64,000 nt of DNA from Chitinophaga silvisoli (GTDB taxonomy: Bacteria; Bacteroidota; Bacteroidia; Chitinophagales; Chitinophagaceae), in NCBI RefSeq assembly GCF_003412465.1, contig NZ_QTJV01000001.1, forward strand, positions 1,424,489 to 1,488,488. Reading direction: 5' to 3'. The notes under the pieces were generated by a model. The model saw only the letters and a list, made by a program, of their open reading frames with translations, was not told where the DNA came from and did no database searches. The number at the start of each line of letters is the position of its first letter. Within the stretch, counting starts at the first letter, position 1. Below, one piece after another: positions 26,249 to 35,900 of the stretch. The translations under genes were made by a program, and so were the position numbers.

Positions 26249-27667
26249 ATGAAGATATTATTAACCGGTGCTACGGGATATATCGCGCAGCGTTTACTGC
26301 CTGTTTTACTGGAGCAGGGTCACCAGGTTTATTGTGTAGTAAGGGATCGCAGCAGGTTCGACCTGGGTAAATTTCAAAGTAATGGTAATTTATCTGCAAT
26401 TGAAGCAGACCTGCTTGATGCAGATCTTGATAAGAAGTTGCCGGCAGAAATAGACATTGCCTATTACATGGTACATTCCCTGAACGTATCCGGGAAATTT
26501 GAATCATTGGAGCAGACAGTAGCGCATAATTTTGTTAACTATGTGAACCAAAGTTCGGTCCGGCAGGTCATTTATCTCGGAGGTATTACGAATGCAGCGC
26601 AACTTTCCAGGCATCTTAGTTCCAGGAGCAACGTTGAAAAGATCCTTAGTGCTGCCAATAAACCATTAACAACTTTAAGAGCTGGGATTATTGTCGGATC
26701 CGGGAGTTCGTCTTTTGAAATTATCAGGGACCTGGTAGAAAAGCTGCCGGTAATGGTTGCGCCGAGGTGGCTGAAAACCAGGACGCAGCCGATCGCGATT
26801 AAAAATGTGATCGAGTTCCTGACAGCGGTGATGGGCGATGAATACTGCTATGGGAAGAGCTTTGATATTTATGGTCCTGATATCCTGACTTATAAGCAAA
26901 TGTTGCTTTCATTTGCGGAGGTGAGAAAGCTGAAGAGAACGATAATTACGCTGCCGGTTATGACACCTAGATTGTCTTCCTACTGGTTATATTTCGTTAC
27001 CTCCACATCTTATACTTTAGCCCAAAACCTGGTCGAAAGTATGAAGGTAGATGTAGTGGCCAGGGAGAATTCACTGGCGGAGCGATATAACATACACTTA
27101 TTGTCGTATAAGGAAGCGATCAATATTGCTTTTGACAGGATAGAACAGAACCTGGTATTGTCTACCTGGAAAGATGCATTAGGGCTTTCAATGCAAAAAT
27201 TAAATAATGCAAAGCTCATCCAGGTGCCAAAATATGGCGTGTTTAACGATAAAAAGTTTCGTAAGACGGATAATCCCGACCTGGCATTAGAACGGATTTT
27301 TTCAATTGGAGGGTTTACAGGGTGGTATTATGCCAACTGGTTATGGGAGTTTCGCGGGCTTCTGGATAAGCTTTTTGGCGGTGTGGGGTTGAAGAGGGGG
27401 CGTAAGAATCAGCAACTATTGAATGTGGGTGATCCTGTTGATTTTTGGCGGGTGATTTATGCTGACCGAAAGGAGCGGCGTTTGTTATTGTATGCGGAGA
27501 TGAAATTACCTGGAGAAGCCTGGCTGGAGTTTAATATTAAAGAGGGTGTTGTGCACCAGACGGCTACTTTTCGTCCGCATGGTTTGGCGGGTAGGTTGTA
27601 TTGGTATGTTGTCTTACCATTTCATTACTTTATCTTTAATGGGATGATCAGGAAGATAGCTGGATAA
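26249..27667 (+). CDS. NAD(P)-binding SDR protein with C-terminal DUF2867 domain
   Basis: A 472-residue two-domain protein. The first about 290 residues form an atypical SDR with the glycine-rich NAD(P) motif LLTGATGYIAQRLLPVL at the start, an Arg-rich VVRDRSRF after strand 2 and the QVIYLGGITNA strand. The remaining part (about residues 330-472; RIFSIGGFTGWYYANWLW and then VGDPVDFWRVIYAD) is typical of DUF2867. Such fused proteins are widespread but uncharacterised. It is 75 bp after the monooxygenase and 55 bp before the VOC gene, so the three may be one operon. Confidence 0.88.
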   Translation: MKILLTGATGYIAQRLLPVLLEQGHQVYCVVRDRSRFDLGKFQSNGNLSAIEADLLDADLDKKLPAEIDIAYYMVHSLNVSGKFESLEQTVAHNFVNYVNQSSVRQVIYLGGITNAAQLSRHLSSRSNVEKILSAANKPLTTLRAGIIVGSGSSSFEIIRDLVEKLPVMVAPRWLKTRTQPIAIKNVIEFLTAVMGDEYCYGKSFDIYGPDILTYKQMLLSFAEVRKLKRTIITLPVMTPRLSSYWLYFVTSTSYTLAQNLVESMKVDVVARENSLAERYNIHLLSYKEAINIAFDRIEQNLVLSTWKDALGLSMQKLNNAKLIQVPKYGVFNDKKFRKTDNPDLALERIFSIGGFTGWYYANWLWEFRGLLDKLFGGVGLKRGRKNQQLLNVGDPVDFWRVIYADRKERRLLLYAEMKLPGEAWLEFNIKEGVVHQTATFRPHGLAGRLYWYVVLPFHYFIFNGMIRKIAG

Positions 27668-27721
27668 GCGAAGTGGATTTTGCAGAAATGAGAGCAACAA
27701 AATAACTTAAAAGTAAACATC

Positions 27722-28144
27722 ATGAGATCAATTAATCCCTGGATTAACTTCAATGGCAATGCTGAGGAAGCATTCACTTTTTACAAGTCGGTTTTTGGGG
27801 GTGAGTTTACAAAGATCACCCGGTTTAAAGATTTGTCGGGTCCTGAGTTCCAGGTAGACGAAGAGGAGGCGGATAAGATAATGTATATAGGTTTGCCGCT
27901 GGGGAAGAATAATGTGTTGATAGGTAATGATGTGCCGGCGTTTTTGGGAAGGGTGAGTGAGAGTGAAAATAGGTCTAAGATCTATGTGAGTGCGGAGAGT
28001 AGGGAGGAGGCGGAGGAGATATTTAGTGGGTTGTCGGAGGGGGGAGACGTGGAAGGGCCTATAGGAGAGAGTCCGTGGGGGACGTATGCGGGGATGTTTA
28101 GGGATAGGTATGGGATAGAGTGGATAGTGGAGTTTGAGGGGTAG
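27722..28144 (+). CDS. VOC family protein (PhnB-like)
   Basis: A 140-residue single vicinal-oxygen-chelate protein. It starts INPWINFNGNAEEAFTFYK, the PhnB-like subgroup in which a repeated beta-alpha-beta-beta-beta fold dimerises, and has PWGTYAGMFRDRYGIEWIV near the end. The usual metal ligands are only partly visible, and no enzyme activity can be assigned. Codon use is G-rich at the 3' end. Terminators follow at 28165-28212. Confidence 0.88.
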   Translation: MRSINPWINFNGNAEEAFTFYKSVFGGEFTKITRFKDLSGPEFQVDEEEADKIMYIGLPLGKNNVLIGNDVPAFLGRVSESENRSKIYVSAESREEAEEIFSGLSEGGDVEGPIGESPWGTYAGMFRDRYGIEWIVEFEG

Positions 28145-28164
28145 GGGAATTTGACAAGTGATTA

Positions 28165-28212
28165 CGCATTGAAATGCGAAGAGGGACTTTCAGTAGTGCC
28201 GGGAGTCCCTCT
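28165..28212 (+). terminator. Tandem hairpins after the VOC gene
   Basis: A small stem (cgcatt/aatgcg, 28165-28178) is followed by a stronger one pairing agagggact (28180-28188) with agtccctct (28204-28212), then ttctc. Likely terminator. Confidence 0.65.
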
Positions 28213-28692
28213 TTCTCACCTCACAGATCCATAAGAACTGATTTTAACGTTACTTGTCATTAACGGTATCCTGTTTACGCTTTTAATACTAAATGCCAAA
28301 TTAGATACTATACTGGTTTAAAATGCTATTTTTATAACTTTCTTTAATTATCATTTATAAATCCCCTCATAATATTTTGTCACTGTTTTTTATTTCTTAT
28401 TCTGTTAGGAATTGAATACTTTTTTCATAGCTTTGTTTTGCAACCTAGTTGTTTGATTGTTGGCCTTGTGATAACTGGATTATTAAAGGGGGATCCCGAG
28501 TGTAAGTTATAAGTCTATACTTGTGATATTTAATTGTAGCGATTTACCGTTTCCTTTTTCCCTTTATTCTATTCAAAAATGATCAATCATTCTTGAACGA
28601 AGTTTTGCAGCTCAACATTTCCAAATTTGTTGTACTGCTTATACCGGAATCCAATATCCCATTGCGTAACCTATGCAATTACCATTTGACAT
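28213..28692. other. 480-bp AT-rich gap upstream of the toxin operon
   Basis: No gene is seen. TAGCTTTG (28428-28435) matches the TAnnTTTG -7 pattern and would leave an about 250-nt leader before the gene at 28693. A small palindrome, aatgatcaatcatt, lies at 28579-28592. Nothing else is supported. Confidence 0.4.
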
Positions 28693-31600
28693 ATGCGGAC
28701 ATTTTATTTAACCTTCATTCTCCTGCTATTATCTGTTGCAGTGACCCGGTCACAAAATTCCCCCACAGGGGTACACTCCACAGCAGGCAGCGTATCTCCA
28801 TCAGCAGAAGCATCTGCCATGGCAAGGATAGCAGAAATCCCCGTTAACTACTACACGGGAATACCTCAGATCAGTTATCCCATTTACAATTTTAATCAGT
28901 ATGGCCTAGCTCTTTCGATAGGCCTGAATTACTTCGCTGGCGGCCATAAAGTAGAAGAAATGGCTACTAATACCGGTCTTGGCTGGTCATTAAGTGCCGG
29001 TGGAGTCATTATCCGAACGGTAAGGGGCCTCCCAGATGATTATCCGGTAAAAGGCTATATGTATGCTGACGCAATTCCTACCTCACCGGGTAGCCTGCTT
29101 GATTCCTTTTACAGAGATAAAATGGATGCAGAACTAGATGTATTTCAGTTTAGCCTGAATGGCCGTCCGGGTAAGTTTTATATGGGTAAGAATAACAAAA
29201 TCCTGATAGTACCCGATGCAAAGCTGAAAATTGAAACGGTGACCGGCACCATGACGGATGCTCCTGCCAGCACAATTATCTCGTTTAGCATTACAGCAGA
29301 GGATGGCACGCGGTATGTATTCAAAGACAGAGAGCTTTCTAAAATACAGTCCACGGGAGACAGCTCTGTGTACCTAAATAAGTTCTACGTGTCCGCCTGG
29401 TATATTAGTGATATCGTGACTCCTTATAAAGAAGACTCCATTCACTTTAACTATACAAACCGAAGCACACTCTATACCTCTCGTGTACCGGAATTTACGG
29501 TAACGGATCCCAATGAATCCAACAAAGTTTTGCAAAATAGTTCCAGGTACCTGGATGTATATGTCACCTCTCCAAAAATTACCCGCATTGACCTGCCTGA
29601 CAAAAGTACGGTCAACTTTATTTATGATACGAAAGCACGGTGTGACCAGAATACAGATTTTGCCCTGCGTAAAATCGAAATCAGAGATACTGAGTTACGA
29701 AAAGGTGTATTGTTAGACTATCAGTATAGCACCCCTACCGGTTATATCTCTTACAGGCCGCTATGTACGGGCATTGCCAAGGAAAGAAGGCTCATGCTAA
29801 GGCAGATCACTGAATATACCGGCACTACACAGCTCCCTCCTACCATCTATGAATATGAAAAAGATGTAGTACTACCTTCCCGGGATTCCAGGTCTATTGA
29901 CTATTGGGGATATTACAACGGGAAAGAAAATACAACGCTGGTTCCCCCTTATGGTACCATTACAACCGGGGCAGACCGATCTCCCGACTTCTATTATGCC
30001 CGCGCTGGCTGTCTCAGAAAGATTTATCATCCCACCGGTGGTTATACCCTTTTGGAGTATGAAGGCAATGAGAACTTCAGTGTTCAAACAGAAGACAAAA
30101 GCCTGAACTTCTACTATGCAGACAATGTCGATCTGACCATGAACATCAACAAACTGTTTACCAATCACGTGGGACTGACTTTTAAGCTGACAGATGATGC
30201 AGGTAAACAGTATTTCCGTAACAATACTTCTCACCCCGGTACGATCCAATATACGATCTATAGTAGTGATAAGACCTCTGTTATATCATCCGGTACCATC
30301 AGTATTATACAGTTGTCCCAGACGGATATTTACATCACCATGAATCTGCCCTACAACGGCAACTATATTGCGCGGCTGGCAATCAACAACTTCACGTCTG
30401 CCGAACGCTCCTATCTTTCCCTGGCATTTACCTGGAAAAATGATGTAGTAAAAGATGATCAGAAAATAGTCGGTGGTCTGCGCATTAAGCGACAGACAGC
30501 TTATGACGGACTTTCTCATAATAATGACATCGTCACCGAATACAAGTATGTAAATGAAAACGGTAAAAGCTCCGGTTATGACACCGAAGCCCCCATTTAC
30601 TACTACCGCACGGGTGTAACTGCCGACAAGTACTATCCCGCAGATGTGCGTATGAGCGAACCATTTAATGGACTGACCTATGTACAGGGCAGTCCTTCCG
30701 GTTATGCAAGAGTGGAAGTAATAAGTGGTACACCGGAAAAAAATAACGGCAGGGTGGTGTATGAGTTTACTTCATTGAAAGATCTGATGGATGGAGATAC
30801 GCCTCCCTGGTTCTATCAAAACTATACGGATCCGAACAGTTTTCCCTTTATACCAAAAGATAAAGCAGACTGGATGCTGGGCCTGCCTACTGTGACATCC
30901 ACCTATGGTCCTGATGGGAAAATAACCCATAAAACTATTAATTACTATACGACTACGCGGATAAATTACACCTACGCCGATTTTAAATGTCTCAGAGTTG
31001 GAGTAGACAGGGAAATTCTAACCGGTACTACACGTACCAATAATTACGTGACAAAAGAATATTATCCGCTGTACGGAAATGCGCAACTCAATACGGCTTC
31101 AGAAACGATCTATTACAACAATGGAACAAGTAAGGTCAGTCAGACGAACTATACCTATGATCCGACCTATCTGACCATTAAAAAAGTTATTACGGATTAC
31201 GACCGCTCCAAAGGATTGAAGCTGGAAAAAGCATTTTATTATCCTTATGACTATACCGTATCGGGTGGTATTGCCAGTTTAAAAACTGCCGGCATATTTG
31301 CAACCATTGCTACTGAAACATGGCTCACAGGTAATGGTGTCAGTAAACTATATGACATGAATATCACTGACTACAAAGTGGTGTCAGGTACCACTATGGT
31401 AAGACCGTCAGCTGTATATCAGTTATATGCCAAAGCGCCGCTGGAAAGTACTGCTGTGCCAAATTTCAGCGCAGCCACACTGAATCGCATTCCTACCTAT
31501 GTAAAACAGAAAGCATCATTCGATGCATTTAATAGCAAAGGGAATACACTTCAGATTACTAATTCAGAAACCGGCATTATCAGCTCAAACATTTTAGATG

Positions 31601-32934
31601 ATGTTTTCCAGACACCTATTGCTTTAGCCACAAATGCCACTATTTCTGAAATCGCTTATACAAGTTTTGAGTCGGATACAAAAGGGCAATGGACATATAG
31701 CGGAGCACCTCAGGCAAATGCGACAGCAGCAACCGGTATAAAAGATTATGTGTTGAGCAATGGCACCATCACCAAGGCAGCATTACCGACGGGTAAAAAC
31801 TATCTCATGTCCTTCTGGACCAAATCCGGCACCGTCACGGTAAGCGGCGGTACACTCCTCAACAGTGTTGCCAATAGTGCAACTGGATGGGAACTACGTC
31901 GCTATAAAGTAGCCGGCGGTACAGCGATCTCCATTAGCGGTACAGCCAGAATAGATGAACTGCGTATTTATCCGGAAGTGGGTACCATGGAGACTTCCTG
32001 CTATGTACAGGGCATAGGTAAAATTACTTCCTGTGATATTACAGACAGAATCATGTGGTATGACTTTGATGGTGTAAACAGGTTACAAGCCGTAAGAGAT
32101 CAGGATAGAAATATCGTAAAATGGAATGAATATAATACCATACAACCGGCTTTTGAAAACGATCCGTTGAGCCAGGCATTTGTGAAAAATTGTCCAGGTG
32201 GGGAAGGTTCTACGGTCACCTATAACATTGCTGCAGGTAAGTATAAGTCTTACATTTCAAAGGATGATGCGAATGATATGGCGCAGGAAGACATGCGGCT
32301 GTACGGACAGGAATATGCCAATACAAATGGTACCTGTACCTGGTGGAATCAGGTGCAGAGTCAGGACTTTACCAAAGCATGTACGACGGGATATAAGGGC
32401 TCTGTGGTAAAATATACTGTGGCTGCACATACCTATAGTTCCAATATCTCACTGAATGACGCGAATAATAAAGCACTTGCGGAAATAACAGCATATGGTC
32501 AGACAAATGCAAATACTGTTGGGACCTGTATGCCAGGTATATTATATATCAAGTTTGCATTAGCTAACCGAAAAACGACTTCCACTTCTACTTCCAATGT
32601 AAGTAGAAGTACCACAACTGTAGACCTTGTAGTGAGTTTTTTCTCTGATGCCGCATGTACGATCCCATATTCTGTAAGTGGGTATAATGTATACATCAAT
32701 GTAAAAAGAGATACAGAGTCTTTTTATAACGGCACTGTTCACAATAGTACAGTTACTTCGCAGGATACTTACTCCTGTAATGGTAGTGTCGTTACTGTGG
32801 CAACTGGTGTTACAGAAAAGCAATCGGCTATATATGACGAATTTGTAAACGGCCAGGAAAACCCAAGCCCGGATTATGATAAGAACACTTATACATATAC
32901 TGTGGCCCCAAATGCTAACTATATCGTAAAATAA
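28693..32934 (+). CDS. Large secreted RHS-associated protein with DUF5977 repeats
   Basis: A 1413-residue protein with a signal peptide (residues 1-20). The start of the mature part, about 150 residues with YYTGIPQISYPIYNF and the LGWSLSAGGVI strand, resembles the SpvB/TcaC-like or RHS-leading surface domain of Bacteroidota. A long beta-rich middle follows. Two DUF5977-type repeats lie at about residues 1158-1216 and 1222-1280, recognised by paired Cys and the ANTNGTC / ANTVGTC endings and by the spaced SYISKDDAND / SNISLNDANN helices. The last about 130 residues form a beta-rich tail without a clear sorting domain. The RHS gene follows 6 bp later, so the two are co-transcribed and probably assembled at the surface together. 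Confidence 0.8.
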   Translation: MRTFYLTFILLLLSVAVTRSQNSPTGVHSTAGSVSPSAEASAMARIAEIPVNYYTGIPQISYPIYNFNQYGLALSIGLNYFAGGHKVEEMATNTGLGWSLSAGGVIIRTVRGLPDDYPVKGYMYADAIPTSPGSLLDSFYRDKMDAELDVFQFSLNGRPGKFYMGKNNKILIVPDAKLKIETVTGTMTDAPASTIISFSITAEDGTRYVFKDRELSKIQSTGDSSVYLNKFYVSAWYISDIVTPYKEDSIHFNYTNRSTLYTSRVPEFTVTDPNESNKVLQNSSRYLDVYVTSPKITRIDLPDKSTVNFIYDTKARCDQNTDFALRKIEIRDTELRKGVLLDYQYSTPTGYISYRPLCTGIAKERRLMLRQITEYTGTTQLPPTIYEYEKDVVLPSRDSRSIDYWGYYNGKENTTLVPPYGTITTGADRSPDFYYARAGCLRKIYHPTGGYTLLEYEGNENFSVQTEDKSLNFYYADNVDLTMNINKLFTNHVGLTFKLTDDAGKQYFRNNTSHPGTIQYTIYSSDKTSVISSGTISIIQLSQTDIYITMNLPYNGNYIARLAINNFTSAERSYLSLAFTWKNDVVKDDQKIVGGLRIKRQTAYDGLSHNNDIVTEYKYVNENGKSSGYDTEAPIYYYRTGVTADKYYPADVRMSEPFNGLTYVQGSPSGYARVEVISGTPEKNNGRVVYEFTSLKDLMDGDTPPWFYQNYTDPNSFPFIPKDKADWMLGLPTVTSTYGPDGKITHKTINYYTTTRINYTYADFKCLRVGVDREILTGTTRTNNYVTKEYYPLYGNAQLNTASETIYYNNGTSKVSQTNYTYDPTYLTIKKVITDYDRSKGLKLEKAFYYPYDYTVSGGIASLKTAGIFATIATETWLTGNGVSKLYDMNITDYKVVSGTTMVRPSAVYQLYAKAPLESTAVPNFSAATLNRIPTYVKQKASFDAFNSKGNTLQITNSETGIISSNILDDVFQTPIALATNATISEIAYTSFESDTKGQWTYSGAPQANATAATGIKDYVLSNGTITKAALPTGKNYLMSFWTKSGTVTVSGGTLLNSVANSATGWELRRYKVAGGTAISISGTARIDELRIYPEVGTMETSCYVQGIGKITSCDITDRIMWYDFDGVNRLQAVRDQDRNIVKWNEYNTIQPAFENDPLSQAFVKNCPGGEGSTVTYNIAAGKYKSYISKDDANDMAQEDMRLYGQEYANTNGTCTWWNQVQSQDFTKACTTGYKGSVVKYTVAAHTYSSNISLNDANNKALAEITAYGQTNANTVGTCMPGILYIKFALANRKTTSTSTSNVSRSTTTVDLVVSFFSDAACTIPYSVSGYNVYINVKRDTESFYNGTVHNSTVTSQDTYSCNGSVVTVATGVTEKQSAIYDEFVNGQENPSPDYDKNTYTYTVAPNANYIVK

Positions 32935-32940
32935 ATCATT

Positions 32941-35900
32941 ATGATACTTAGAAGATATTGTTTACTCATACTATTCAGCTTATTAGGTGCGGTCACCTAT
33001 GCGCAGGATATTGAAATATATGGCCCCACCACCGTCAGGAAAGGTCAGAAGGCTACTTATAATGCAATACTGCATTCCACTGTAGCCAATCCTATTATTT
33101 GCTTTGAAGCAAACGGAGGGTCTATGGCTTATCCATCTACGGGCTGCAATGAACCGGGCCTGGAAGATTTTTGTACCAAATGTAATTCAGTAGAGGTAAC
33201 CTGGAATTCATCTGGCACCAGTGGTACGGTCAAAGCATCCTACGGTACGACTACAGCTACCCTCAATGTAATATTGGTAACACCTTTAGTGCTGTCTGAT
33301 ATTACCCCAAAAACGCAGGATGTAAAATATAATACAGCCGGCACGGCATTTACCATGGCATCTCCAACAGGCGGCAACGGTACGTATACATATGTATGGC
33401 AGCGCCAGAATGATAACCTGGATTGGGAAACTGTGAGCGGTGCAACCAGTATTAGTTTTACACCACCGGCAGCTACCAGAAATACCAACTATCGCGTAGC
33501 AGTGACCTCCTATGATGCGACTGTCTATAGTAAACCGGTGGCTGTCACAGTACATAAACAATTTGCTGCAGGAGATATATATGGTTATCAGCGGGTAGCA
33601 GCAAATGCTACTCCCAATACCATTAAAGGGGAGCCAGCTGTAGGTGATTCAGGTAAATTCAGCTATCAGTGGCAGCAATCTTCGGATAAGAGTACATGGA
33701 CGGACATCGCCAACGCGACCTCCCTGGATTATACGCCTGCAGCGGCTACAACAACCAAATATTACAGACGGAAAGTAGTATCTGCATTTGCTGCCACCAC
33801 CGCTACCCTTTACAGTAATATATCTGCCGTCGCTATTGCAGGAACAGGTGACAATAATACACCTGCTGCGGTAACGACCGGTTACACACAGCCACTGCAA
33901 ACGCAACCTGACATTCCAGGTACGCTTACTTCATTCAATAGTACTTTTAAGATAGAATACGACATATTGAAAGCAAATGTCAAAGACGCTGCCGGCGTAG
34001 CTGCTCTCACGACAAAAGAAACGGGTATTTCCAAGACCTGGCAGGATGGTTTGGGCAGAGAGATCCAAAGTATAAGTGTACAGGCAACCAGCAGAAATAA
34101 AGATGTCATACATCAGGTCAACTATGATGATCTGGGAAGGATAAGACAACACTATCTTCCTTATATAGACAGCACACAAATCGGACAATTACGCACGACG
34201 GCGGGTACCCGCCAGCAAACATTCTACAAGAATGTATTCCCACAGGAAAACTTCTTCTATAGTAAAAGTGCGGCCGACGGTGCAGGTAATACACTTATCA
34301 GCACTATCCCGGGTAATAGCTGGGCTGGTTCCAATACAGGTAGCAGCAATATTACCAGAGCACTGAATAGTGGCGAGCAGGTATGGCGTTGGGTAATGGT
34401 AGATGATAATACGCCAGCACTCGCAGCTGGCACAGACCGTTTCTATGATGCCGGTGAAATAGAAGTAACAGAACTGATAGATGTATATGGCCGGAAAAAT
34501 ATAAAGTACAGGGACCGGCAGGGACAGCTATTACTGGACATCTCACAGAATGGTGCCAGCTGGTTGTACCAGTATTATGTATATGATGGATATGGCAGGT
34601 TAGCACAGGAAATCTCTCCCAAAGCGGTAAAATGGATCCAGGATAATTATAGTACGATTCCAACTGCTACCGTATGGAATCTGGATAATGATGTTAGAAA
34701 GAACTTATGTACAGGTTATCGCTATGATTATTTAAATCGTTGTATCGCGAGAAAAGACCCTGGTACGGAAGAAAGCGTTGTTGTATATGACAAAAAACGC
34801 CGGCCAATCCTTACCCAGACAGGTATTCAACGTGAATCAGGTCAGTGGAGCTATTTGGTATATGATCTGAAAGGTCATATCATCATATCAGGTATTTATA
34901 AGAATACTGCTACACGGGACCAATTACAGACCCAGGTAGATCAGGCAACGCCCGGTACAGTCGCTATTACGTTGACAGAACCCGGTGCTGTCGATTTAGT
35001 CCTGAATCAGTATACAGGGAAAAGTCTGTATGAAGCAAAGAATAGTATTTCATTGACGACTGGATTTGAAACAGTGGATGGGGCAGAAATACAGTTCAAC
35101 ATTAATACTAATTTACCGGATGTCGTGACACTCTCACAGATCATCGCAGACCAGGATGTATTGGGTTTAACGACTAGTGCAAATGCAACACCGTTAAATT
35201 ACAATTACTACGATAACTATGATTTTCCGGGTGCGGGTAGCAAAGCATATAATACAGCCAGTATCTCCAAATTGAAAGGAGGCTCAGATGCGGTGACACC
35301 AGAACGTGTGCTGATTCCCATAGGATTTATCACTGGTTCCAGAATCAAAGTGTTTTATCCGACCGGCGTAACAGGACCTGAATGGTTAACCACTGTCAAC
35401 TATTATGATAGAAGCGGAAAAATCATCCAGACTCAGGCAGATAATATTTTAGGTGGTACAGATATACAAAGCACGGCATACAGTTATTCGGGAAAAGCGA
35501 TGAGTACACATACCAGCCATTATAATCCGTTTGGGATACCTAATAAACAATACGATGTTGTGAAGAGGTATAGCTATTATGACAACGGACAGTTATTACA
35601 AAGCTGGATGACCATCAATAACAATCCTGAACAATTGATGGAGACGAACTATTACAATGATTTTGGCCAGGTAAATAAAAAGATACTGGGTAATGGTATT
35701 GAAACCCTGGATTATACTTATGATATCAATGGGATGCTGAAAGGTATCAATGCTGACTATGCTGAGAATAAAACTGGCAATCATTATTTCGGTACGAGCA
35801 TTCATCACAATGAAGGTTATTCAAATATCACGCTGGACGGTACCGTTTCCGGGATAACGTGGAGAAGGAAAGGAGATGCGGATGCAGCCATGTCCTACGG

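Noticed and set aside
28593..28847. 84-codon plus-strand frame before the DUF5977 gene
   Set aside because: It overlaps the signal peptide of the large gene in another frame and has no start signal or coherent composition.
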